Source: Candidatus Nomurabacteria bacterium
GTDB lineage: Bacteria; Patescibacteriota; Saccharimonadia; Saccharimonadales; Saccharimonadaceae
Reading direction: 5' to 3'
Assembly: GCA_031255735.1 (NCBI GenBank)
Contig: JAIRRY010000009.1
Span: 1 to 35,124, forward strand
Length of the DNA stretch: 35,124 nt
Part shown: positions 19,368-27,005 of the stretch, piece after piece
How the letters are laid out: every line of letters begins with the position of its first letter
How positions within the stretch are numbered: position 1 is the stretch's first letter
The notes under the pieces: generated by a model
Databases searched by the model: none
What the model was told of the DNA's origin: nothing
What the model saw: the letters and a program-made list of their open reading frames with translations, nothing else
Position numbers and translations under genes: made by a program

Positions 19368-20341
19368 GGCTAGGCAGTTTTTTGCTAGACAAGTTGGCGA
19401 TCATTGTGGTTGGCCTAGTGACAGCCAGTTTTAGTGCGGTTTTGCTATACACGGTTGACGCTAACTTGTATTTTGCGCTATTTGTGCCGAGTATCTTCTT
19501 AATTGGCACTGCTGTGGCGCTGTTGGTTGATTATATGGGCAAGGCTAGTTATTACAAGAAACTCAGCAACGTGCTTCGCCAACTCAACGAGAAACGATTC
19601 TTGCTTGAGGTGTTAGATAAGCCCGATACCCTGGAGGGCACGCTGTGGTACAGTGCACTCAAAGTTGCTACAAAATCTATGAATGATACTGTAGCGCGTT
19701 ACGGGGCAGACAACAAAGACTATCGAGAATATATAGAACTTTGGGTGCACGAGGTAAAAACGCCGCTAGCTGGGCTTAAGCTGGCGCTCGAAAATAGTAA
19801 AGATAAAACTTTACTATCTGAAGTCGACAAGCTTGGGCGCTTGGTTGATCAGGCCTTATTTTACGCTCGTAGTGGCAGTGTAGAGGCCGACTATTCGATT
19901 CGCCAGGTAGCGTTGTCTAAGTTAGTGAACGAGGCTTTGAAAAGTAGCGCCCGCTACCTAATCCAGAAAAAAGTGCGTGTTGAGCTTGGTAAGCTAACCA
20001 CTAAAGTTTCAGCTGATCCGAAATGGATAGTTTTTATTTTGCGCCAGTTAATTGAAAATGCAGTGAAATATGGCGCTAAAACTTTAAAATTTGACTGCCA
20101 GCGAAACGGTGAGCATGTGATACTGACATTACAAGACGACGGTGTGGGCATATCGCCCGAAGATATTGATAGGGTGTTCGACAAGGGTTTTACTGGGGTT
20201 AACGGACGCCGCTTCGGGCATTCAACTGGTTTAGGGTTGTATCTTTGCCAAAAACTTTGCCAAAAACTCGGGGTTAAACTCAGCCTGTCGTCTGAAGTTG
20301 GCAGCGGCACTGTGGTTGAGGTGGCCTTTCTCACTAAATAG
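19364..20341 (+). CDS. Intramembrane-sensing histidine kinase (BceS-like)
   Basis: 325 residues with a GTG start overlapping the previous stop. Two membrane helices (about residues 8-30 and 36-58) are joined by only a few residues, so there is no outer sensor domain, as in BceS kinases, which sense through their partner transporter. H box LWVHEVKTPLAGLKLAL (His near residue 128), N box QLIENAVKYG, G boxes DDGVGISPEDI and STGLGLYLCQKL. This predicts a system that detects antimicrobial peptides by the flux through the BceAB-like transporter. Confidence 0.93.
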   Translation: MRLGSFLLDKLAIIVVGLVTASFSAVLLYTVDANLYFALFVPSIFLIGTAVALLVDYMGKASYYKKLSNVLRQLNEKRFLLEVLDKPDTLEGTLWYSALKVATKSMNDTVARYGADNKDYREYIELWVHEVKTPLAGLKLALENSKDKTLLSEVDKLGRLVDQALFYARSGSVEADYSIRQVALSKLVNEALKSSARYLIQKKVRVELGKLTTKVSADPKWIVFILRQLIENAVKYGAKTLKFDCQRNGEHVILTLQDDGVGISPEDIDRVFDKGFTGVNGRRFGHSTGLGLYLCQKLCQKLGVKLSLSSEVGSGTVVEVAFLTK

Positions 20342-20363
20342 TTAGTGTGCTAAGATTAAGCAT

Positions 20364-21026
20364 ATGCATATAAAGAATCGTATCCTTGCGATTGGTTATC
20401 GTAGCTTGCTGGTGGCAACTTGCTTATACGGCGTCGCCTTGAACCTTTACTTGGGCAGCCATAACCTAGCTGATATGTTTTCGTACTACACAATCCAGAG
20501 CAATATCATTGTGCTGGTTTTCTTTTCTGGCTTGTTGCTATACACTTGCAAACCAAAAGTTAAAAAGCCAGCTTGGCTGTCGCCAACTGTTAAGGGCGCC
20601 GTAACTATATGTATCACTTTGACATTTTTGGTATATCACTTCATGCTAGTGCCAACTATGTTTACTATGGCCGCCCAGGCTTACGCTTTTTCGCCAGCCA
20701 ATGTGCTGTTGCACTACGTGACGCCAGTTATGGTTATTGTTGACTGGTTGCTTTTCGACATCAAGGGTAAGTTCGGGAAATTTGACCCGCTTAAGTGGGT
20801 AGCTATTCCCTTTGCGTATTTGATTTTCTCTTTAATTCGGGCACAGTTCGCAGTTTTTGCATTGTCGAACAGCCGTTACCCATATTTTTTCATGGACTTT
20901 GATAAATTAGGTGCTGGCCGAGTGGGAGCTTATATATTATTTATCTCGATTGGTTATATCACCTTGGGCTATGTGTTTTATACGGTAGACAGGTTACTGT
21001 CAAAAATTAGGCGCGGTAAGCGCTAG
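20364..21026 (+). CDS. Pr6Pr-like six-helix membrane protein
   Basis: 220 residues with six predicted helices (about 8-28, 42-62, 75-98, 112-132, 147-168, 186-208). The segments FSYYTIQSNIIVLVFF and LLHYVTPVMVIVDWLLFD fit the uncharacterised Pr6Pr family of membrane proteins. No SD; a TAAGAT box (20351-20356) ends seven bases before ATG, so it is probably transcribed as a leaderless mRNA separate from the kinase. Located between kinase and transporter, it may be an accessory part of the same peptide-stress module (inference). Confidence 0.75.
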   Translation: MHIKNRILAIGYRSLLVATCLYGVALNLYLGSHNLADMFSYYTIQSNIIVLVFFSGLLLYTCKPKVKKPAWLSPTVKGAVTICITLTFLVYHFMLVPTMFTMAAQAYAFSPANVLLHYVTPVMVIVDWLLFDIKGKFGKFDPLKWVAIPFAYLIFSLIRAQFAVFALSNSRYPYFFMDFDKLGAGRVGAYILFISIGYITLGYVFYTVDRLLSKIRRGKR

Positions 21027-21035
21027 TTACTCAAC

Positions 21036-21063
21036 CTTACAATGTTGTAAGATTAGGGTAATC
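21036..21063 (+). promoter_or_regulatory. Probable response regulator binding site before the ABC transporter
   Basis: CTTACA-ATGT-TGTAAG (21036-21051) fits TnACA-N4-TGTAA, the inverted repeat I recall for BceR-like regulators of Bacillus. A second repeat GATTA-GGG-TAATC (21051-21063) adjoins it. The likely -10, TAAAAT (21095-21100), puts the site centre about 60 bases upstream of transcription start; there is no good -35 box, as expected for an activated promoter. Confidence 0.6.
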
Positions 21064-21119
21064 TTGGCCTATGGCACGGCCTGGCAGTTTTCGTTAAAAT
21101 GGGCAATACAAGGAGGAAT

Positions 21120-21884
21120 ATGTCAACAATTTTGCAAGTAAAACACCTAGAAAAATATTATGGCAATAAAGGCAACTTAACTAAGGCGCTAGATGGTATC
21201 AGCTTTGATGTTAAAACTGGCGAATACGTCGGTGTGATGGGCGCATCGGGCAGCGGCAAAACAACACTGCTGAACTGTATTTCTACAATCGATAGTGCAA
21301 CCGCGGGGCAGATTTTAATTAATGGTCAGGATATTACTGAACTGGGCGACAAAGCGTTAGCTAAGTTTCGCCGTGAGTCTTTGGGGTTTGTATTCCAAGA
21401 TTTTAACTTACTCGACACTTTGACGGCTTATGAAAATATTGCGCTGGCGTTAACTATTTTGCGCCAACCCGCCAGTGAGATTGACGTTAAGGTGCGCCGC
21501 GTAGCCAAGTTACTGGGCATTAGTATGGTGCTTGATAAGTTCCCGTATCAGATGTCGGGTGGGCAGAAACAGCGCGTGGCTAGTGCGCGAGCGATTATAA
21601 CTAACCCAGCTTTAATATTGGCCGATGAGCCAACTGGCGCGCTAGACTCTAAGTCGGCAAAAACTTTGCTAGAAAACTTTGAGCAGCTAGTAAGCGAACA
21701 AGACGCCACGATTTTGATGGTAACACACGACCCAGTGGCGGCTAGCTACTGTAACCGCATTCTGTTCATTCGCGATGGCAAACTTTTCAACCAACTGGTG
21801 CGTGGCCAACATAGCCGCAAGCAATTCTTCGATCAAATTATCGAAGTGATTAGCTTGCTTGGAGGTGCTGATGACAACGCTTAA
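21120..21884 (+). CDS. ABC transporter ATPase, Bce/MacB type
   Basis: 254 residues from the ATG at 21120, chosen over the tracked start 21099 because AAGGAGG stands five to ten bases upstream. Walker A GASGSGKTTLLN, Q-loop VFQDFNLLD, signature MSGGQKQRVA, Walker B LILADEPTGALDS and the H-loop VTHDP are all present. It is the nucleotide-binding partner of the FtsX-type permease whose gene overlaps by 14 bases. Such pairs confer resistance to bacitracin-like peptides and signal to the linked kinase. Confidence 0.95.
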   Translation: MSTILQVKHLEKYYGNKGNLTKALDGISFDVKTGEYVGVMGASGSGKTTLLNCISTIDSATAGQILINGQDITELGDKALAKFRRESLGFVFQDFNLLDTLTAYENIALALTILRQPASEIDVKVRRVAKLLGISMVLDKFPYQMSGGQKQRVASARAIITNPALILADEPTGALDSKSAKTLLENFEQLVSEQDATILMVTHDPVAASYCNRILFIRDGKLFNQLVRGQHSRKQFFDQIIEVISLLGGADDNA

Positions 21885-23907
21885 GTTAGCTTTTCGAAGT
21901 GTGCGCAAAAGTTTCCGCGATTTTACGGTTTACTTTCTTACATTAACGTTGGGGGTTAGCCTGTTCTATGTTTTTAATTCCATTGATAGTCAACAGTCAA
22001 TTATGAGTCTTACCAGCGGCCAATCCTCGGCACTAGTGATGCTTAACCAGATTATGTCTAATTTTTCGATTTTGATTTCGGTAATTTTGGGTTTGTTAAT
22101 TATTTATGCTAACCGCTACTTGCTGCGCCGCCGCAAAAAAGAATTCGGTGTTTATATGACATTAGGCATGGAACGTAGCCAGATTTCACGAATTTTGGTG
22201 CTAGAAACTGTCTTTATCGGCCTCATTGCGCTGGTGGCGGGTTCGGCGCTCGGCGTGGTGCTTTCTCAGGGCATGGCGGTTGTAACGGCTAACTTACTTG
22301 GCGCGGGCATTGCTAGCTTTAAGTTCATTTTTTCGCTAGCAGCCTTAAGAAGCACGGTGCTGTTTTTTGGCCTAACTTTTTTGCTTATCATGATTTTTAA
22401 CGTAGTTATGGTGCGGCGACAAAAGCTGATTGACCTTATCTATGCGGCGCGGCGCAACGAACGCTTCAAGTTGCCGCACTTAGGACGATCGGTGTTGCTT
22501 TTCATTTTGTCGTTGGCTTGTATCGGCTCGGCTTACTACCTGGTGGCCGACAATGGCATTCTGATGGTACCCGTGCTGTGGAGCGCTGTGGCTTTGGGCG
22601 TGGTTGGCACATTCTTGTTCTTTTTCTCGCTGTCGGGATTTTTCCTGAAGCTACTTCAGCAAACTAAAAAAGTTTATTTTAGCGGCCTCAATATGTTCGT
22701 GCTGCGTCAGATAAATAGCAAAATTAATACCACTTACGTATCGATGACAATGGTTTGTTTGATGCTTTTTGTGGCGATCTGCACATTGTCGTCAGGCATG
22801 GGTTTGGCACGTGCGATGTCGGCAGCTACGGCTAAAAGCACGCCGTACGACGCAAGTTTTAGTATCGACGAACGATATACTTTAACCAGCGACAACGAGA
22901 TACATATAGATAAAGAGTATCCAGCGGCTGGCGTTGATATAATGGCGTTAGCTAAGGAGCGCGGTGTAAGCTTAAAGTTCGCCAAAGATTACGCCACAGT
23001 GCGTTACTACACGGCTGAACCGAACATGGTTGAAGTGACTAAAGTGTCTGGGCGAGCCGTTAGCTTGAAAAACATCTATATTCAACTTTCAGATTATAAT
23101 CGCCTATTAGAACTACAGGGCATCAAGCCGTTGGCGCTCAAAACTGGTGAATATGCTGTGAGCAGCGTGACGCCGTATGGCAAAGAGCTAATTGACACCA
23201 TGGGCGATCGGCTTTATGAGCAAACTATTACTTTACAAGACAAGCGTTTGAGTTTGAATAAGTCGCGAGTATTCTTCCATACTTTAGAAACTTCAAGCAA
23301 TGAAGAGAATGTTTTGGCGGTTGTAGTACCCGATGGTTTGTTGGTTGGTGCGCCAGCGGCTCGTGATGTGCTGAATATTCAATATAAGAACCCTAATGTT
23401 GAGCCTCAGGCTGTGGCGAACTTAAATAAGTTCGGCGATATTTCACAACTGAGTGCTGGCTTTGAAACTAAGGCGCAGGTAGTTGAAGCGACGGGCAGCA
23501 TTACGGCGACACTAGCGTACCTAGCGGTGTATTTGGGCGTGGTCTTCTTGATTGCTGCGGCCACCGTGCTAGCTATTGCACAGCTATCCGAAGCCAGTGA
23601 CAATGTGCGGCGTTACAGGTTGCTTCATAAGGTTGGCACTGATGATAAGATGATTAACCGTGCCGTGTTCGCGCAGATTTTGGTTTATTTCGGCGTGCCG
23701 CTAACGCTAGCGCTAGTGCACGCTGTGGTTGGTATCAGTATAGTTTCAAACTTATTCAGCACCTTCCAAGGCATGAAGATTATGGGAAGTAGCTTAGTGG
23801 CGGCGCTGATCATCATAGCGATTTATGGCGGTTATTTCATGGCGACGTATTTTGGCAGCAAGAGTGTGATTACTCGCGAGTATGCCAAGCGCGAAAGTGA
23901 AACTTAG
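21871..23907 (+). CDS. FtsX-domain ABC permease, BceB type
   Basis: 678 residues from ATG 21871, preceded by GGAGGT; the tracked start 21859 is four codons earlier. Predicted about ten helices: first at residues 18-36, then three around 52-175, a pair at 205-275, one at 290-310, a large outer loop (about 320-540) and three helices at the end (about 545-570, 600-620, 640-665). This long extracytoplasmic loop between the seventh and eighth helix is the hallmark of BceB permeases and determines ligand specificity. FtsX motif LRRRKKEFGVYMTLGMERSQ in the first half. No terminator seen after the stop. Confidence 0.92.
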   Translation: MTTLKLAFRSVRKSFRDFTVYFLTLTLGVSLFYVFNSIDSQQSIMSLTSGQSSALVMLNQIMSNFSILISVILGLLIIYANRYLLRRRKKEFGVYMTLGMERSQISRILVLETVFIGLIALVAGSALGVVLSQGMAVVTANLLGAGIASFKFIFSLAALRSTVLFFGLTFLLIMIFNVVMVRRQKLIDLIYAARRNERFKLPHLGRSVLLFILSLACIGSAYYLVADNGILMVPVLWSAVALGVVGTFLFFFSLSGFFLKLLQQTKKVYFSGLNMFVLRQINSKINTTYVSMTMVCLMLFVAICTLSSGMGLARAMSAATAKSTPYDASFSIDERYTLTSDNEIHIDKEYPAAGVDIMALAKERGVSLKFAKDYATVRYYTAEPNMVEVTKVSGRAVSLKNIYIQLSDYNRLLELQGIKPLALKTGEYAVSSVTPYGKELIDTMGDRLYEQTITLQDKRLSLNKSRVFFHTLETSSNEENVLAVVVPDGLLVGAPAARDVLNIQYKNPNVEPQAVANLNKFGDISQLSAGFETKAQVVEATGSITATLAYLAVYLGVVFLIAAATVLAIAQLSEASDNVRRYRLLHKVGTDDKMINRAVFAQILVYFGVPLTLALVHAVVGISIVSNLFSTFQGMKIMGSSLVAALIIIAIYGGYFMATYFGSKSVITREYAKRESET

Positions 23908-23945
23908 GGTTTCGCTAATCATCAGCAAGCGGCAGGCAATTACCA

Positions 23946-24017
23946 TTGACATTTTAAAGTATTTATGCTAATATGGGAGAGGTTGGTATCGCCAGCTCTG
24001 TTTACTGGTGGTAAAAT
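23946..24017 (+). promoter_or_regulatory. trmD promoters and leader hairpin
   Basis: TTGACA (23946-23951), 17 bases, TAATAT (23969-23974) make a strong promoter with a 43-base leader. The leader contains a 9-bp stem with G-U pairs, TATCGCCAG 23987-23995 with CTGGTGGTA 24005-24013. A second -10-like TAAAAT (24012-24017) ends six bases before the ATG, which would give a leaderless mRNA. No SD precedes trmD in either case. Confidence 0.7.
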
Positions 24018-24023
24018 ATCTTT

Positions 24024-24668
24024 ATGAAGTTTCAAGTAATTACGCTATTTCCAGAAATGTTTGAAGGAGTTTTGAACTCGTCGATGTTATGGAAGGCGCA
24101 AAAAGAAGGTTTGGTGCAGTTTGAGTTGATTAACCTGCGTGATTTTGGCTTAGGCCCGCGCAGGCAGGTGGACGACACGCCATATGGCGGCGGTGATGGC
24201 ATGCTACTCATGGTTGAGCCGCTTGTGGCGGCCGTTGAGCACGCCAAAAAGCGGTTGCCTGGCGCTAAGGTGATATTGATGAGCCCGTCTAAGACTGTTT
24301 GGAATCAACAGTTGGCCGCGCAGTATGCTGCTAGCGGCGAGGATTATACGTTTATTTGCGGCCGCTACGAAGGCTATGACGCGCGCCTGGAAGAGTTTAT
24401 AGACGAGAAGATCAGCGTGGGACAGTATGTGTTGACGGGCGGCGAACTACCCGCCATGACGGTGATAGATAGCGTTGTGCGGCTAATTCCCGGTGTGTTA
24501 GGCGGTGAAAAAAGCGCCGAAATCGAAAGCTATAGTAGCGGCGATAACCTTGAGTTTCCTCAATATACTCGTCCTGAAGATTTTCGTGGTATGAAAGTGC
24601 CGTCAGTGCTGCTTAGCGGCAATCATGCCGAAATTGCTAAGTGGCGTGCACAGAATTGTAAAAAATAG
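24024..24668 (+). CDS. trmD: tRNA (guanine-N1)-methyltransferase TrmD
   Basis: Methylates G37 next to the anticodon, preventing frameshifts. 214 residues, some 30 fewer than E. coli TrmD; the SPOUT knot is complete (QVDDTPYGGGDGML, GRYEGYDAR, ISVGQYVLTGGELPA) while the C-terminal domain is shortened. N-terminus MKFQVITLFPEMFEG fixes the start. No ribosome binding site. Ordinary neighbours rpsP, rimM and rplS are not here; trmD stands alone after the transporter genes. Confidence 0.96.
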   Translation: MKFQVITLFPEMFEGVLNSSMLWKAQKEGLVQFELINLRDFGLGPRRQVDDTPYGGGDGMLLMVEPLVAAVEHAKKRLPGAKVILMSPSKTVWNQQLAAQYAASGEDYTFICGRYEGYDARLEEFIDEKISVGQYVLTGGELPAMTVIDSVVRLIPGVLGGEKSAEIESYSSGDNLEFPQYTRPEDFRGMKVPSVLLSGNHAEIAKWRAQNCKK

Positions 24669-24686
24669 TGTAAAATATAAAGCGAT

Positions 24687-25199
24687 ATGGGTGGTGAAAA
24701 AGTAAGTGAGAAACCTAAAACGTTTAGAAGGAGCTCTCTTTGTCCGTTAGTGGCGGCCATCACAGGGTTAGTTGTTGGGCTGCCGTTCTTGACGCTGTCG
24801 TTTTTAACGGTTCTTTGCTTGGTGCCTGGCACAATGCAGGGGGTGGTGGAAGAAATCAACAATCTAAAGGTTGGAAAAAGGTGGAGGCTGATGGAGGAGC
24901 GACGCCATCCTTATGTGATACTTCGTTTTCATGACGCCGTTATGCCTAGTATGTTTAGGATATACGAGTTACCAGAGCCTATCGACGAAGATGAGTTCAA
25001 GATCTACGCATACCAAGATGGATGGGAGGTTGATGGCTACGAGTGCGAAACGAACGAAGAGGATAGTCTGATCAATCAGTGCTCCTTCAGTGGCTCCAAA
25101 GGTATGTTCCAACTATCTGTAAATTTATTTAACCATATACCTGGTCGCGGTATAGGCGATAATACTAAACCAGAGGTGCATTACTATGTTAGGAAATAA
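24687..25199 (+). CDS. Single-pass membrane protein, unknown function
   Basis: 170 residues, not recognised. Short cytoplasmic basic part (about 1-18), one long hydrophobic segment at about 20-48 that may be one or two helices, then an acidic soluble domain of about 110 residues with EDEFKIYAYQDGWEVDGYEC, two cysteines about 13 apart that could form a disulphide, and a beta-rich C-terminus. A TAAAAT box (24671-24676) ends 10 bases before ATG and there is no SD. Confidence 0.55.
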   Translation: MGGEKVSEKPKTFRRSSLCPLVAAITGLVVGLPFLTLSFLTVLCLVPGTMQGVVEEINNLKVGKRWRLMEERRHPYVILRFHDAVMPSMFRIYELPEPIDEDEFKIYAYQDGWEVDGYECETNEEDSLINQCSFSGSKGMFQLSVNLFNHIPGRGIGDNTKPEVHYYVRK

Positions 25200-25365
25200 T
25201 ATAAATCGGCGCAACGTAGTGTTCACGAAATATAAAAGATGCAATTAGTGTGATTAGCAGCCTAACTTAGTATTTATCGGTTTTTTTCGGGGTCATTGTT
25301 TAAATCTAATACTAGCCCAATCATCGCAGCGGTTAGTAGATGCGTTGTTGTAGGAAATACTTAAA

Positions 25366-25520
25366 ATGACTGTTGGTGCTAAGCTAAATAAGAAAGTTAT
25401 TTGTTCAGAGCATCTAATGGTTTAAAGATTCCACTAGCCGTCGTCTATGGCTTGGTTGTGGTGATTGTATTTTTAATAACTGTTCGGCTAGTAAAAAAGG
25501 ATCAGATTACTATATTGTAG
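25366..25520 (+). pseudogene. Possible frameshifted remnant of a small membrane protein
   Basis: ATG 25366, eight bases after TAGGAAA, opens MTVGAKLNKKVICSE but stops after 19 codons. One frame away the sequence continues through a clear membrane helix, KIPLAVVYGLVVVIVFLITV, then RLVKKDQ and a stop at 25518. Joining the two frames would give a protein of about 50 residues. It may be a decayed gene or two unrelated reading frames. The rest of 25200-25540 shows nothing I can identify. Confidence 0.25.
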
Positions 25521-25541
25521 ATATTGGCTGGTTACGAGGTG

Positions 25542-25570
25542 TTGACTTTTTATGCCAGGTGTGTTATTCT
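25542..25570 (+). promoter_or_regulatory. Promoter of the palindrome-led transcript
   Basis: TTGACT (25542-25547), 17 bases, TATTCT (25565-25570). Transcription starting near 25577 would have a leader of about 240 bases before the gene at 25816. Confidence 0.75.
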
Positions 25571-25620
25571 CTGAAAAACGGGGTATATCTAATCCTGTTG
25601 CAAGAGAGGTGAATATCGAC

Positions 25621-25701
25621 GTGACATACGTATATACGTATGTTTTGTTTCTAGAAACAAAACATACCCAACCTTACACGGCTTTATTGATAGTACTTTA
25701 A
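25621..25701 (+). CDS. Possible 26-residue leader peptide
   Basis: A GTG codon eight bases after GAGAGGTGA opens 26 codons ending TAA (MTYVYTYVLFLETKHTQPYT then ALLIVL). Almost the whole frame lies in two overlapping palindromes. Translation here could decide which hairpin forms, as in attenuation, but the peptide has no obvious amino acid run apart from alternating Tyr/Val and the GTG start is not proven. Confidence 0.35.
   Translation: MTYVYTYVLFLETKHTQPYTALLIVL
25624..25667. repeat. Two overlapping perfect palindromes
   Basis: ACATACGTATATACGTATGT (25624-25643) is a 20-bp perfect palindrome. A 30-bp perfect palindrome spans 25638-25667, centred on CTAG with arms GTATGTTTTGTTT. They share the segment GTATGT, so in RNA the two hairpins exclude each other. 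No T-run follows. Confidence 0.85.
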
Positions 25702-25745
25702 AATTTAGAAAAATTTACCTTTCTAATACGTTTTACCTTCGACAA

Positions 25746-25782
25746 AGGCGCTTTATACACCAGTGGAGTGTCTAAAGCGCCT
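25746..25782 (+). promoter_or_regulatory. Leader hairpin before the gene at 25816
   Basis: AGGCGCTTTA (25746-25755) pairs with TAAAGCGCCT (25773-25782), and ACAC/GTGT pair inside. It lies 19 bases upstream of the ribosome binding site GGAAGGAGG and has no T-run; it may protect or expose the SD, or be a protein site. Confidence 0.5.
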
Positions 25783-25815
25783 ACGTGGAAGGTATTAACG
25801 GGAAGGAGGTATAAA

Positions 25816-26112
25816 ATGCCCAGGCTTTTATTGTTCTTGTTATTAGTGGCTATTCTTGTGTTTATTGTTGCTTATGCGGTTAAACGCCATCGCAACCGTA
25901 AACAAACCTTAGTTACAGGTAAACCGGTTAGAGCATGCGCTGAGTGCGGGCATTCCGATCTGGATCCATCTGGGAGCCTTAATTGCTACTCTCCTTTATT
26001 TGAAGAGAGTGGTTATTCACCAGAGCTCGAACCGAGACCTTGTTCTACCGTACGAGGTACTAATTATTGTAGTTTTAAAAGAGGAGGGATGAAAAATGGC
26101 GAACTGGAATAA
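25816..26112 (+). CDS. Small single-pass membrane protein with conserved-looking cysteines
   Basis: 98 residues from ATG 25816 (GGAAGGAGG seven bases upstream); the tracked start 25768 lies in a leader hairpin and is rejected. One N-terminal helix (residues 3-21, LLLFLLLVAILVFIV), a basic stop-transfer KRHRNRK, then a small cysteine-containing domain: CAECGHSDLD, NCYS, PCST, YCSF. The CxxC plus later cysteines suggest a zinc ribbon or disulphide knot, but no family is recognised. It overlaps the SPFH gene start by 17 bases, so the two are coupled. Confidence 0.65.
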   Translation: MPRLLLFLLLVAILVFIVAYAVKRHRNRKQTLVTGKPVRACAECGHSDLDPSGSLNCYSPLFEESGYSPELEPRPCSTVRGTNYCSFKRGGMKNGELE

Positions 26113-26896
26113 TGATGATTATGATGCTACTGAAGTAAAGGCCCGTATCCGTGTAGTGGCTAAAATTATCATTGGCGCTGTAGTTTTACTGCTCGCGCTG
26201 ATGGCTTTTCTGCTTTGCACTGTTACAGTTAAGACTGGTCGTGTAGCAGTGGTGACGGAGTTCGGCACAATAACAGGTAGTCAGAGCACGGGTTTTCACT
26301 TTAAAGCTCCGTGGCAAGACTACAATATGGTAGACGTGACACAGATTCAAGTGGAGGACGAATACTCCACGGCAACTAAGGATAACCAGTCTCTACCACA
26401 GCGTATCACGGCTCAAATACAGATTGACCCATCGCGGGTTCAAGAGCTTTACGCTAAATTTTTGGGCAACCATGTTGCTGGCATTGTGGCTCCGACGTTG
26501 TATTCTGGTTTTAAATCAGCTACAGCAGGCTTCACGCTTGAAGATGCCATTGCTAATCGGGCCGAGCTAGAGAACAAAATGCTCGACACGGTTGAACTGC
26601 AATTGGCGCAATATGGCATCAATGTGTTGTCTATACAAATTAAGGAGGTGGTTCTGCCAGCAAACTACGCTGAAGCTGTTGAAAAGCGCAAAGTTGCTGA
26701 GCAGGATAAGCTGACGGCCGAGATTCAACGCCAGACGGCCGAAATCGACGCGCAAACCAACGAGGTTATCGCCAATTCATTACATGAAGAAAACTTCCGT
26801 CAAAGGTTCTATGACAAATGGGATGGGAAGTTACCTCTTTACATGGGTGGCGAAGGTGGTTTGGACATGCTCCTACCGTCGATCGATGATCAATAG
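26096..26896 (+). CDS. SPFH/prohibitin-like membrane protein
   Basis: 266 residues. One membrane helix at about 23-46, then the SPFH domain (VKTGRVAVVTEFGTITG, GFHFKAPWQDYNMVD, the strand pattern of prohibitin and stomatin proteins) to about residue 200, a coiled coil (VEKRKVAEQDKLTAEIQRQTAE) and a short acidic end. SPFH proteins form ring-shaped oligomers in the membrane and often control membrane proteases or lipid domains. Start at 26096 after GAGGAGG. With the small cysteine protein upstream it forms a two-gene unit, separated from ddl by a CCCCG/CGGGG hairpin (26934-26953). Confidence 0.85.
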   Translation: MANWNNDDYDATEVKARIRVVAKIIIGAVVLLLALMAFLLCTVTVKTGRVAVVTEFGTITGSQSTGFHFKAPWQDYNMVDVTQIQVEDEYSTATKDNQSLPQRITAQIQIDPSRVQELYAKFLGNHVAGIVAPTLYSGFKSATAGFTLEDAIANRAELENKMLDTVELQLAQYGINVLSIQIKEVVLPANYAEAVEKRKVAEQDKLTAEIQRQTAEIDAQTNEVIANSLHEENFRQRFYDKWDGKLPLYMGGEGGLDMLLPSIDDQ

Positions 26897-26970
26897 TAAT
26901 TAGTCAACAAGGTAGGTTTTTCTAATGTGTAGCCCCGGCAGGAATGTCGGGGTATACTCGTTTACGTACT

Positions 26971-26999
26971 TTGGTAGAGTAGTGAACGAATGTTATACT
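26971..26999 (+). promoter_or_regulatory. Promoter of ddl, leaderless
   Basis: TTGGTA (26971-26976), 17 bases, TATACT (26994-26999). The ATG at 27006 falls at the expected first transcribed base. Confidence 0.75.
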
Positions 27000-27005
27000 G
27001 GTTTT

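Noticed and set aside
25768-25815. Upstream start of the 25816 gene as given in the ORF track
   Set aside because: The GTG lies in a stable hairpin with no SD, whereas ATG 25816 has a near-perfect GGAAGGAGG.
26925-27005. N-terminal extension of ddl in the ORF track
   Set aside because: It lies upstream of the promoter and the residues are unlike Ddl; ATG 27006 matches the family start.
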